A stretch of DNA of 17,371 nt from Immundisolibacteraceae bacterium (GCA_016763355.1 JAESTY010000324.1:1-17371), one strand, 5' to 3'. Counted from the stretch's first letter, positions 7,631 to 14,934 are shown. The notes: generated by a model not told the origin, from the letters alone. Numbers and translations: made by a program.

Positions 7631-8005
7631 ATGAGCAATGCGAACAACCCCAACAACTCCACCAATGATGCGATTGTCGCAACTGCCAAACGCAACAGTG
7701 ACCAACGCGCTAAAGGCTACCGGGAAAGAGCCTTAAAACTCTATCCCTGGATCTGCGGCCGCTGCAGTCGCGAGTTTGACCGGCTCAATTTGAAAGAACT
7801 CACGGTGCATCACCGTGACCACAACCATGACAATAACCCCAACGATGGCAGCAACTGGGAATTGCTATGTCTCTATTGTCACGATAATGAGCACCAGCGT
7901 CAGCTCGAAGCTGAGGCTACCAGCGCCGATGTCGACCAAGCCGGTAAGGCCGGCACCCATAACCCGTTTGGTGACCTAAAGCAACTACTTAACAAAAAGC
8001 AATAA
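7631..8005 (+). CDS. yajD: YajD family HNH nuclease
   Basis: This 124-residue protein closely resembles E. coli YajD along its whole length: GYRERALKLYPWICGRCSREF, then LTVHHRDHNHDNNPNDGSNWELLCLYCHD, then a NPFGDLKQLLNKK tail. Zinc ligands C42, C45, C80 and C83 are present. The HNH core includes H60/H61, N75 and H84. It is predicted to be a small metal-dependent nuclease in the cytoplasm; the physiological substrate is not known to me. The N-terminus is Asn/Ser-rich and longer than that of E. coli. The start is preceded by AGGA (7620-7623) at seven bases. It is 63 bp downstream of the ABC exporter on the same strand. Confidence 0.93.
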   Translation: MSNANNPNNSTNDAIVATAKRNSDQRAKGYRERALKLYPWICGRCSREFDRLNLKELTVHHRDHNHDNNPNDGSNWELLCLYCHDNEHQRQLEAEATSADVDQAGKAGTHNPFGDLKQLLNKKQ

Positions 8006-8176
8006 ACAAAGCGGACGTTGGCCCTGGTTAACTTCACTTAGGTAGAGCACGTAAAACCAGCCATTAAAAAGTGGACTTACCCATTGCGCTAACGCAAAGT
8101 AGAAACATAATTTTTATTTGAAATCCGACAATAACTGCCACTTCCCTACCGGCATATAACGTGATGCAATAAGTCC

Positions 8177-8200
8177 CAGATCTAAACCAATGTTGATCTG
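8177..8200. repeat. Inverted repeat upstream of the sulfotransferase gene
   Basis: CAGATC (8177-8182) and GATCTG (8195-8200) form exact 6-bp arms with a 12-bp spacer, ending 34 bp before the sulfotransferase start. It has the spacing of a dimeric regulator site, but six-base arms can arise by chance. The rest of the 229-bp gap (8006-8234) shows only a small hairpin, TTGCG/CGCAA, at 8084-8097. Confidence 0.25.
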
Positions 8201-8234
8201 TTGAAATAACAATAATCAAAATGGGAAAGTCACT

Positions 8235-8906
8235 ATGTCACTTAAAGTCATCTGCCCCGGCTTCGGCCGTACGGGCACCCTATCGTTAAAGTTTGCGCTA
8301 GAACAATTGGGCCTTGGCCGTTGCTACCATCAACGTGAGCTATTCGGTCGCCCAGGCCACGCCAAAATTTGGTCGGACTATGCAGACGGTGAAAGACCCG
8401 ACTGGCCAATGCTTTTTGATGGTTACCAGTCTTCAACTGACTGGCCATCGGCATATTTCTGGCGACAGCTCATCGAGTTCTACCCAGAAGCCAAGGTCAT
8501 CCTGACTGTTCGGGATTCTGAGAGCTGGTGGAACAGTATTGCCAACACAATTTTTGTGGCCTGCAACCAGGCGTTTCCGCCCGGAGCAACCGAACCTCAG
8601 ATTCCCAACATGGACTCTCTGCAATTCGACCAGCTAATGTCCGGCAAGCGCATCATCCTGGATGGCACTTTCAATGGCCGCTTTCGTAATACACCGGAAC
8701 ATAAAGATCACTGCATTACCGCCTTCGAGGTTCACAACGAGGAAGTTCAAAATACGGTTTCTGCTGAGCGTCTACTGATCTACCAGGTGAAAGACGGTTG
8801 GGCACCGCTGTGCGATTTTTTAGAAGTACCCATGCCAGATACGCCATTTCCACAAACCAATGGCGTAGAAGAGTTTTTTCAGGAATTAGGCAAACCAACA
8901 GGGTAA
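8235..8906 (+). CDS. Sulfotransferase family protein (Sulfotransfer_4-like)
   Basis: This 223-residue protein has the two PAPS-binding elements of the sulfotransferase fold. The N-terminal P-loop-like GFGRTGTLSLK (residues 9-19) would bind the 5'-phosphosulfate. VILTVRDSESWWNS (88-101) would bind the 3'-phosphate through R93 and S101. Length and the GFGRTGTLS N-terminus match the Pfam Sulfotransfer_4 group, whose members are sometimes misannotated as NAD-dependent epimerases. The acceptor substrate is unknown. There is no signal peptide or membrane segment, so it is likely cytoplasmic. The start has GGGAAAG upstream (8223-8229). It appears to be a single-gene unit: 229 bp from yajD upstream and convergent with the response regulator downstream. 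No sulfate-activation or surface-polysaccharide genes are nearby to suggest a substrate. Confidence 0.83.
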   Translation: MSLKVICPGFGRTGTLSLKFALEQLGLGRCYHQRELFGRPGHAKIWSDYADGERPDWPMLFDGYQSSTDWPSAYFWRQLIEFYPEAKVILTVRDSESWWNSIANTIFVACNQAFPPGATEPQIPNMDSLQFDQLMSGKRIILDGTFNGRFRNTPEHKDHCITAFEVHNEEVQNTVSAERLLIYQVKDGWAPLCDFLEVPMPDTPFPQTNGVEEFFQELGKPTG

Positions 8907-8917
8907 TTCTGCAGCCT

Positions 8918-8953
8918 TATTCGTTAGCCCGCACAACAGCGGGTGGCCGAATA
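8918..8953. terminator. Hairpin between convergent genes
   Basis: TATTCG (8918-8923) pairs with CGAATA (8948-8953), and CCCGC (8928-8932) with GCGGG (8939-8943), around an ACAACA loop; a 4x4 internal loop with two possible G-T pairs lies between. It begins 12 bp after the sulfotransferase stop, before the convergent response-regulator gene. There is no T-run on either side, so it could be a rho-dependent or 3'-end-protecting structure. Confidence 0.4.
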
Positions 8954-9065
8954 CCAGCGCCATAAAACTGGTCAACCCATTTTGACAAACCCAGGGGAAG
9001 CATTTTTCTAAAATTTTCAATAACTCTAGAATAAAGCCAGTAGTTAATCCGGAGATAACCTGCAC

Positions 9066-9881
9066 CTACAGGCCGATCATGTTACCGATGATCTGATGCA
9101 TGTTCTCGCCGACCATCGGCTTATTCAGCAGTGCCGACACGCCGGCTGACTCTATGGCCGCAAGCTTAGTCTCATCCTGCTCACTGGTGACCATCATTAC
9201 CGGCAAGTCGTTGCGACTATGCTGTTTGCGGATGTACTCAAGCAAGCCAAATCCATCAAGTTCCGGCATGTTGTAATCGGCTATCACCAGATCAAACTCC
9301 TCTACCTGCAGGTGTTTGATCGCTTCACGACCATTTTCAGCCTCGACGATATCGGTTAAACCCATTTTTTTCAGATTAGAAACCAGAAACCTCCTCGCCA
9401 CTGAACTGTCATCAACTAACAGAATTCGAGTTCGCGCCACCTGATCTTCATCCCATGAGTGGACGTCAGGCGATAACAGATTAACCGTATTATCGAGTGC
9501 CATTTGCAGGTTCTCTGGAGTAAACGGTTTTGGAAGCAACGCGACCACACCAGCCTGACGCAGCGGCTCTAGTTGGCACATGCGAGTTTCGCTAGACACT
9601 AGCATGAACATAACGTTACTAAATTGATCAATCTCACGCAGTGCCAGCAGCAGTTCAGTACCGGTCATGTCCGGCAGATACATAGAACTGACAATCACAT
9701 CCGGTTGTATTTCGACCACCCGTTCCAGGGTTTCCTTACCAGATTCAACCCGAGTCACATATTCGACTCCCTCATCTTTGAGCGCCCTGGAAATTAACTT
9801 GCCCTGCATGGCAGAAGGCTCCACCAGCAGCACATTAAGTTCATCCACATGGGTAGGCCCATCGATAACATCGTTATCCAT
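9066..9881 (-). CDS. Response regulator with two receiver domains, first one degenerate
   Basis: This 271-residue protein is made only of two receiver (REC) domains and has no output domain. REC2 (about 152-271) is canonical: D157/D158 in LLVDDSS, phospho-acceptor D202 in DLVIADYNMPELDG, T232 and K254 in NKP. REC1 (about 15-135) keeps the fold and K118 (PKP), but the phospho-acceptor position is S66 in DVIVSSMYLPDMTG and the acidic pair is reduced to E21. It is therefore a pseudo-receiver that should not be phosphorylated in the usual way. REC-REC proteins of this type commonly act as CheY-like relays or by protein contact; the partner kinase is not in view. The gene is monocistronic on the minus strand and divergent from the alpha/beta hydrolase. 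AAAGAAG is a weak ribosome site upstream of the ATG. Confidence 0.87.
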   Translation of the reverse strand: MDNDVIDGPTHVDELNVLLVEPSAMQGKLISRALKDEGVEYVTRVESGKETLERVVEIQPDVIVSSMYLPDMTGTELLLALREIDQFSNVMFMLVSSETRMCQLEPLRQAGVVALLPKPFTPENLQMALDNTVNLLSPDVHSWDEDQVARTRILLVDDSSVARRFLVSNLKKMGLTDIVEAENGREAIKHLQVEEFDLVIADYNMPELDGFGLLEYIRKQHSRNDLPVMMVTSEQDETKLAAIESAGVSALLNKPMVGENMHQIIGNMIGL

Positions 9882-9938
9882 AATATTCTTCTTTAATTGG
9901 GTTACTTCAGTAGCTCCTTTAATCGGCTCCCCGACAGT

Positions 9939-9977
9939 AAAATTAAATGTTCAGTAGGAAAAATCTAGCTTAATTTT
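9939..9977. repeat. AT-rich inverted repeat in the divergent region 9882-10168
   Basis: AAAATTAA (9939-9946) and TTAATTTT (9970-9977) are exact 8-bp inverted arms 23 bp apart, about 60-95 bp upstream of the response regulator. The rest of this 287-bp spacer shows only a mismatched hairpin (CCGGCAGG...CCTGGCGG) about 40 bp before the hydrolase start. A low-complexity chance match is possible. Confidence 0.2.
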
Positions 9978-10168
9978 GCCAACGCCAGAGTTCAGCCATG
10001 TCTACCAGCTGAGCCGATAACGGGCTAACAGCATCGCAACTAGGTACAATTCTTCAATAAACAACATTAAATTCAGCCGCCAACTTACCGACTAAAAAAC
10101 ACCAGACCTAACCGCAAAACCCGGCAGGAAAACCTGGCGGAACCCCTGACTCTGAGCCAACCAAAACC

Positions 10169-11053
10169 ATGACTATCAGTATCGACACCCTACCCGACTG
10201 GATTACCGCCGCACTCGCCCATGATCATCAGGATGGTAACGTTGAGGTCGATAACACCTCCATTAGCTATCGATGCTGGGGAGATCCAGAACAGCGCGGA
10301 CTCATGCTGATCCACGGTGGTGGCGCCCACCTGCACTGGTGGGACTTTGTCGCCCCGCAACTGGCAGAGCATTACTACGTAGTGGCACTCGACCTGGGCG
10401 GCATGGGCGATAGCGGCCGGCGCTCGGAATACACTGCGGAAACTTACATAGCAGAAATTCTTGCAGTTGCCGACGCAACTGGACTCGATAACCAGGCGGT
10501 ACTTGCAGGGCACAGTATGGGCGGTGCAATTAGCCTGAGGGTGGCAGTTGCCCATCCAGGTCGGTTTTCTCACCTGATCATGCTCGACTCTCCACTGCGG
10601 CCAAAAGCGGAAGCCCAGGAGGAGAGTGGAAAATCTCGCTCGCCATTTCAGAATAAACGCTTTTATCCTGACTTTGAAACTGCCGTCGCACGCTTTAGAT
10701 TACTGCCAGCACAACCAGATACTGCGCCCTGGATACTCAAGTACATCGCCGAAAACTCTCTTACCGAAACCGCCGAAGGCTGGTGCTGGAAATTCGATGA
10801 CAACGCTTTTAAAACCCGCATGTTTGGTCAGGGCTCCGAGCTGGTCGATCAGCTGACTATGCCGGTGGCAATCGTTTATGGTCAGCTAAGTAAATTTTTT
10901 GACCCGGAGACGCTGACCTACATGCACGAAAATCTGCCCAAATCAACACCGTTCATCGCTGTACCAGAAGCTCACCACCATTTATTTCTTGATCAACCGC
11001 TAGCATTTATCACTGCACTGAGAACATTGTTGATGACCTGGGCTGCTGGCTAA
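10169..11053 (+). CDS. Alpha/beta hydrolase
   Basis: This 294-residue alpha/beta-hydrolase fold enzyme has the oxyanion-loop string LIHGGGAHLHWW (47-58), the nucleophile elbow GHSMGG with S116, and the C-terminal catalytic His region EAHHHLFLDQP (H270 by alignment to the usual GHHLxLD). D245 in FFDPETL is the best candidate for the acid, after the YGQLSKFF strand. The cap region around 140-220 is Trp/Phe-rich, which suggests a hydrophobic ester, lactone or epoxide substrate, but the reaction cannot be read. No signal peptide is seen, so it is cytoplasmic. The ATG lacks a clear Shine-Dalgarno sequence. The membrane protein gene follows after 77 bp on the same strand. Confidence 0.88.
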   Translation: MTISIDTLPDWITAALAHDHQDGNVEVDNTSISYRCWGDPEQRGLMLIHGGGAHLHWWDFVAPQLAEHYYVVALDLGGMGDSGRRSEYTAETYIAEILAVADATGLDNQAVLAGHSMGGAISLRVAVAHPGRFSHLIMLDSPLRPKAEAQEESGKSRSPFQNKRFYPDFETAVARFRLLPAQPDTAPWILKYIAENSLTETAEGWCWKFDDNAFKTRMFGQGSELVDQLTMPVAIVYGQLSKFFDPETLTYMHENLPKSTPFIAVPEAHHHLFLDQPLAFITALRTLLMTWAAG

Positions 11054-11130
11054 CAATTTATACCTTTTAAACTGAGTAAACATCATGGTTCCACAGCAGT
11101 GAGTTATCTGACTAAAAAACCTTTGAAATC

Positions 11131-11988
11131 ATGTCCATAAGCGCTCGTCACCCCCGAACAATAACCACCAGAATAGCGATTTCTCTGCTATTAATCTCAC
11201 TGTCTGGATTAACTCAAGTTCGATTAGTAGATCAGCAAGCTAGCGCCTACATTAATCAGATCTTAAAACATTCATTAGTTACCTTTGGCGTTGCTCGGGG
11301 GCTCAATGGGGTGATTTCAGTCGCTCAGGGAACCGAGCTGGCGCTGGAACCAGCAGGAGTAGGAATTAGTCTGGCAGTCGGTCAGGTACTGGATCCTATC
11401 AATGATCTTATCGAACGCTTTTCATGGATCATGCTCGCCAGCAGCACATCGCTGGGGATTCAATCGGTGCTGCTTGACCTGGGCGCCGCAAAAGTCATCA
11501 GCTTCGCTATTATTGGGCTCAGTGTCCTCATCACAGTATTCATGTGGGCGCCTGGTTTAGCAGGCGCTCCTGCCTCGCCGCTGCTGATTCGCACGCTCAT
11601 TCTGCTCTGTTTTATTCGCTTCACCATTGTCGCCATTGCACTGGTGAGCCATCAAATTTCGGTTTATTACTTTAACGATAAAATCGCTGCTTCTACCTAT
11701 GTGTTGCAGCAGACTACCGAGCACATCAATGAGGTTGAACACAGTAAACCCGTCAGTGAGACAGGCCCTTCTACTGGAATCAGAGCCAGGCTGCAGCGGC
11801 TTTTTGATAACGTCACCAATAGCTTTGATGCCGAGAAAAAACTGGCGTATTACCAAAAGATCACCGCCGAAGCGGTCAACCATATAGTCACATTAGCAGC
11901 GTTATTTATTGTTCAAACCGTGCTTATCCCGCTATTTTTCCTGTGGGGATTGATGAGGTCGCTGCGTTATCTACTAAAGATTTTTTAA
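11131..11988 (+). CDS. Uncharacterised multi-pass membrane protein
   Basis: I do not recognise a named family in this 285-residue protein. Hydrophobic segments lie at about 13-30 (signal anchor), 94-115, 120-145, 150-176 and 250-280, giving four or five membrane passes. A hydrophilic 190-245 region, rich in charged residues and ending DAEKKLAYYQKITAEAV, lies before the last helix. A Gly-rich stretch, GVARGLNGVISVAQGTELALEPAGVGISLAVGQ (residues ~53-85), precedes the second segment and looks conserved in style. Similar hypothetical proteins occur, from memory, in marine gammaproteobacteria. No catalytic motif is visible. The ATG has no clear ribosome site. It follows the alpha/beta hydrolase by 77 bp. 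A candidate small gene overlaps its 3' end on the other strand. Confidence 0.78.
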   Translation: MSISARHPRTITTRIAISLLLISLSGLTQVRLVDQQASAYINQILKHSLVTFGVARGLNGVISVAQGTELALEPAGVGISLAVGQVLDPINDLIERFSWIMLASSTSLGIQSVLLDLGAAKVISFAIIGLSVLITVFMWAPGLAGAPASPLLIRTLILLCFIRFTIVAIALVSHQISVYYFNDKIAASTYVLQQTTEHINEVEHSKPVSETGPSTGIRARLQRLFDNVTNSFDAEKKLAYYQKITAEAVNHIVTLAALFIVQTVLIPLFFLWGLMRSLRYLLKIF

Positions 11989-12102
11989 GATTTCAGGGAC
12001 CGACTTAAAAACCTGAGCAAACCAGCCAACCATGTCACTTAATTCGGTGATGCCCAGCAGCAGTACCAACAGCCACGCTGATTGCCCTGGTTTTGACACC
12101 AT
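11974..12102 (-). CDS. Possible small membrane protein, antisense to the end of the neighbouring gene
   Basis: ATG at 12102-12100 opens a 42-codon frame ending TAG at 11974. It would encode a short hydrophilic start, a hydrophobic helix around SAWLLVLLLGITEL, and an amphipathic tail DMVGWFAQVFKSVPEILKNL. Its codons look natural and it fills part of an otherwise empty 291-bp gap. It overlaps the last 15 bases of the convergent membrane-protein gene. No strong Shine-Dalgarno sequence is seen (TTGAG only), the frame stays open about 50 bases further upstream, and chance is a serious alternative. Confidence 0.2.
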   Translation of the reverse strand: MVSKPGQSAWLLVLLLGITELSDMVGWFAQVFKSVPEILKNL

Positions 12103-12130
12103 TCTCAATCCATTTACTGACGATATATCA

Positions 12131-12170
12131 CCGGAGAACCGTAGCGGCGCTATCCCGGGTTAGTTTTTTT
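12131..12170 (+). terminator. Possible rho-independent terminator in the 11989-12279 gap
   Basis: TAGC-GGC-GCTA (12142-12152) forms a small stem, enclosed by CCGG (12131-12134) and CCGG (12155-12158), and a run of seven T follows at 12164-12170. It lies 143 bp beyond the stop of the membrane-protein gene, so it would end a transcript with a long 3' tail. The pairing is imperfect. Confidence 0.28.
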
Positions 12171-12279
12171 ACTTGTTGTTCCTCAAAACCAGAGAGTAAA
12201 TTAAGCATTCAAGTAACGAGCTGGCCACGGCTAAAACGACTGACAAACGACCTAAATACAACAATATGGGGAGAACAAC

Positions 12280-13074
12280 ATGTCCGAGCTACTAACAGGA
12301 AAAACCATTATCGTCACCGGCGCAGCCAGAGGCATCGGTCAGGCTTATAGCCTGGCACTGGCTGCCCAGGGTGCCAACCTGGTAATCGGCGATATTCTCG
12401 ACACCGCTGACACAGTGGCGCAGATTAAAGCCGCAGGTAGCGGTAGCGCCATTGGCGTCGCTCTGGACGTTACCAGTTTCGATAGTTGCAAAGCCATGGC
12501 CGCCGCTACACTGGATAGCTATGGACGCATTGATGGCCTGATTAACAACGCCGCCCTGTTTGGCCCCAGCGATAAAACCAAGGGCGCAGAACTGATGCCG
12601 TTTGATGCCATCGACGAGCAGATGTGGGACAACATGATGGCGGTTAACGTTAAGGGTACCTGGAACTGCTGCAAAGCGGTGGTACCCGCCATGCGTGAAC
12701 AAAATTACGGCAAGATCATCAACATTTCGTCCAACACGGTAGCCCTGGGCGCTGCTCACCTGCTGCACTATGTGACCAGTAAAGGTGCCATTGCCACCCT
12801 ATCGCGTTGTCTTGCCAAAGAGCTCGGCCCCGACGGTATTCGGGTCAATACCATCTCGCCAGGCTTTATCCAGTCGCAGGCATCGCTGGATATTATGGAA
12901 AATTTTGACGCCGGGGCCATCACCGACGATATGAAGAACATCTGCGCTCTGGGCCGTGAACAGTACCCGGATGACCTGGTCGGCAGCGCTATTTATCTGT
13001 GCTCAGAACTAAGCGATTTTGTTAGCGGGCAGACCATTTATGTCGACGGCGGTGCGACTTTTTCCGGAATCTAA
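12280..13074 (+). CDS. SDR family oxidoreductase (classical)
   Basis: This 264-residue classical short-chain dehydrogenase/reductase is complete. It has TGAARGIG at 13-20, D38 at the end of beta-2 (favouring NAD(H)), NNAA at 89-92, N124, the catalytic Ser in NISS (150-151), and the Y164-x3-K168 pair in HYVTSKGA. The C-terminal DGGATFSGI matches the family. Length and motif spacing are those of a 3-hydroxyacyl or secondary-alcohol dehydrogenase; the substrate is unknown. The start is supported by GGGGAG (12268-12273), six bases from the ATG. It appears to be a single-gene unit facing the minus-strand cupin-like gene. It differs clearly from the other SDR in this window, which lacks the triad and seems NADP-type. 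Confidence 0.92.
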   Translation: MSELLTGKTIIVTGAARGIGQAYSLALAAQGANLVIGDILDTADTVAQIKAAGSGSAIGVALDVTSFDSCKAMAAATLDSYGRIDGLINNAALFGPSDKTKGAELMPFDAIDEQMWDNMMAVNVKGTWNCCKAVVPAMREQNYGKIINISSNTVALGAAHLLHYVTSKGAIATLSRCLAKELGPDGIRVNTISPGFIQSQASLDIMENFDAGAITDDMKNICALGREQYPDDLVGSAIYLCSELSDFVSGQTIYVDGGATFSGI

Positions 13075-13085
13075 TCGATAGTTAT

Positions 13086-13123
13086 CTATTACCCACTTCT
13101 ATTTAACTGGGGGTGGGTAATAG
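13086..13123. terminator. Hairpin spanning the ends of two convergent genes
   Basis: CTATTACCCAC (13086-13096) and GTGGGTAATAG (13113-13123) are a perfect 11-bp inverted repeat around a 16-nt loop. It starts 11 bp after the SDR stop. Its right arm lies inside the last codons of the minus-strand gene ending at 13099 (Tyr-Tyr-Pro-Pro). Neither side has a T-run, so it is more likely a bidirectional 3'-end structure than a classic intrinsic terminator. Confidence 0.45.
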
Positions 13124-13719
13124 GATCGGATGCCAAACAATCGTGCGGTGGGGGCGATCAAAAAGTTCACTGCTCGCACCAGGGCGGGTGCATGTTTGCC
13201 ATGAGCACCAACCAGAACAATAGTCAGGGCCTGGGTCTCAAGCTCAGATGCGACTCCCTGAAATGCCCGGTCGGTTTGCTGAAACACAAAATCTGCCATA
13301 CCTGCGGGTTCGATGCGCCACAGTCCATTAGCCTTGCCTAAAGTTACCCAGGAATGCTGACCACCGGGCGCGATCACTAGCTTCGCTGGTGACATCAGGG
13401 TTTGTGATACCCCATCAACCACAACCTCTAAAGAACCGACCGTTAAAATTAACGTGACCTGCTGTGATGGATAAGAAAACCGGCTAAAACCTGCACCCGG
13501 CCTGGCCTGCCACTGAGTTTCGAAAAACTCTCCCGCTGTCTCGCTGGCGGTTGTTCGGTAACTAAGAGTGAGGCCATTAGGAAGTCGGACCTGATCACCA
13601 TTGCTGGGTCGGTCATCCAGTTTAGGTTCAGCTTCTGGAAAGATTAACCAGTGCAGACTGGCTCCAACAAGCAGATAGACAACCGTCATCAGTGAGCAGA
13701 TGATCACCCATTTTTTCAA
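13099..13719 (-). CDS. Membrane-anchored cupin-like protein, function unknown
   Basis: This 206-residue protein has one N-terminal membrane segment (about 4-26) and a periplasmic beta-rich remainder. The stretch VTLILTVGSLEVVVDGVSQTLMSPAKLVIAPGGQHSW (around 85-125) has the rhythm of a small cupin barrel: strand, VxVDG turn, a PG before a His. The usual HxH/E ligands are absent. The start is TTG (13719-13717), supported by AAAGG eight bases upstream (13732-13728); an in-frame stop lies just above that, and GTG at codon 5 is the only near alternative. It follows the alpha-hydroxy-acid dehydrogenase by about 60 bp on the same strand, so the two may be co-transcribed. Confidence 0.72.
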   Translation of the reverse strand: MKKWVIICSLMTVVYLLVGASLHWLIFPEAEPKLDDRPSNGDQVRLPNGLTLSYRTTASETAGEFFETQWQARPGAGFSRFSYPSQQVTLILTVGSLEVVVDGVSQTLMSPAKLVIAPGGQHSWVTLGKANGLWRIEPAGMADFVFQQTDRAFQGVASELETQALTIVLVGAHGKHAPALVRAVNFLIAPTARLFGIRSYYPPPVK

Positions 13720-13779
13720 TAGCTCGGCCTTTCAAAAAAATTGAGGTTAACAGCTGAAACAGTGCAATAAATCAATGGA

Positions 13780-14934
13780 TTAATAGCGTAAAAAACCCCG
13801 ATCCAACGAGCCTATCGTTGGCCTGCCCGACAAAATCATTCCACGCTCAATTTCTGCTCTGAGTAGTTCCAGTACTCGCTCTACCCCGGCCTGTCCGCCG
13901 GCAGCCAGGCCGTAAAGATAAGGCCGCCCGATCATGCAGGCGGTTGCACCCATCGCCAGCGCTTTAAGTACATGGGTACCACGGCGCACGCCACCGTCGA
14001 GAATAACTTCAACTCGATCACCCACCGCGTCGGCAATTTCGGCAACTAACTCAATCGGTGCCGGCGTGGTATCGAGCTGACGGCCACCGTGGTTGGAAAT
14101 AATTACAGCCGTGGCGCCAATGTCTGCCGCTCGGCGGGCGTCTTCCACCGACAGTATTCCCTTAATCGCAAAGGCACCCTGCCAGCGCTGGGCTATTTTT
14201 TCGGCGGCCTGCCAGTTCAGGGCTCGATCGAATTGACCATTAATATATTGAGCCAGAGAACTGACTTGTGAACTGCCCTCGGCAATACGGTGAGACAGAT
14301 TGGCCATTTCTAACGGCGGACTGGTGAAGTAGCGATAACACCAGCCAGGCCGAGCGGCAAACTGGGCCAGGCTTTTCAATGTTGGTTTAGGTGGAATCGT
14401 CATGCCAGTACGCAGGTCACGTTCCCGGTTGCCGTGCACCACCGTATCAACGGTTAAGCAGAGCGCATCGTAATTAGCTTCCTGACAGCGATCGATCAGC
14501 TCGTCGTTGATGCCCGCATCACGGAGCACATAGAGCTGGAACATTTTCGGGCCACGGGTGCTGGCAGCCACATCTTCAATGCTGGTAGTCGACAATGTCG
14601 ACAGGGAATAGAGCGTATTAAAACGTTCAGCAGCCCGTGCCACCGCCCGTTCACCCTGGTAATGAAAGAATCGGGTCATGCCGGTAGGTGCTAGCAGCAC
14701 CGGCCAATCCAGGTCACAACCCAGCACTCGGGTCTTCATCTGGATATCGGTGACATCCGCCAGCACCCGGGGAACAATCTGGTATTGATTGAAGGCTGCT
14801 GTGTTGTGATAACGGCTAATCTCATCATCACTACCGCCATCGATGTAGTGGTACAGGGGAGCAGGTAACCGAGCCCTGGCCTGGCGATTAAAGTCCTCGA
14901 GATTAAAACAACGATTAATGCGAGATAACGACAT
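13780..14934 (-). CDS. FMN-dependent alpha-hydroxy-acid dehydrogenase/oxidase (LldD/glycolate oxidase family)
   Basis: This TIM-barrel flavoenzyme of about 384 residues oxidises 2-hydroxy acids such as lactate, glycolate or mandelate to 2-oxo acids. Visible active-site elements are the N-terminal YHYIDGGSDDE (Y30), the FMN strand LLAPTGMTR, QLYV with its Tyr, LTVDTVVHGNRERD, catalytic His and Arg in ISNHGGRQLD (about H282 and R285), and the phosphate-binding DGGVRRGTHVLKALAMGA with IGRPYLYGLAAGG. All are intact. I place the start at ATG 14934; a TTG two codons upstream extends the frame but has no better ribosome site. The substrate cannot be decided from sequence. The membrane-anchored cupin-like gene follows about 60 bp downstream; the uracil-DNA glycosylase gene diverges across a 131-bp gap. 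Confidence 0.93.
   Translation of the reverse strand: MSLSRINRCFNLEDFNRQARARLPAPLYHYIDGGSDDEISRYHNTAAFNQYQIVPRVLADVTDIQMKTRVLGCDLDWPVLLAPTGMTRFFHYQGERAVARAAERFNTLYSLSTLSTTSIEDVAASTRGPKMFQLYVLRDAGINDELIDRCQEANYDALCLTVDTVVHGNRERDLRTGMTIPPKPTLKSLAQFAARPGWCYRYFTSPPLEMANLSHRIAEGSSQVSSLAQYINGQFDRALNWQAAEKIAQRWQGAFAIKGILSVEDARRAADIGATAVIISNHGGRQLDTTPAPIELVAEIADAVGDRVEVILDGGVRRGTHVLKALAMGATACMIGRPYLYGLAAGGQAGVERVLELLRAEIERGMILSGRPTIGSLDRGFLRY

Noticed and set aside
8982..9014. Promoter-like TTGACA and TAAAAT between convergent genes
   Set aside because: The spacer is 21 bp, too long for sigma-70, and it would drive transcription into the antisense strand of the response regulator.
9054..9066. 13-base string GATAACCTGCACC shared with 15698-15710
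   Set aside because: In a window of this size a few shared 13-mers are expected by chance; the two sites have different contexts and no flanking similarity.
10090..10100. GACTAAAAAAC repeated at 11110-11120 upstream of two neighbouring genes
   Set aside because: Short, A-rich and at different distances from the two starts (79 and 21 bp), so no common regulatory meaning can be supported.
12093..12350. 85-codon plus-strand frame upstream of the second SDR
   Set aside because: It overlaps the SDR start in another frame, has no ribosome site, and its translation looks random.
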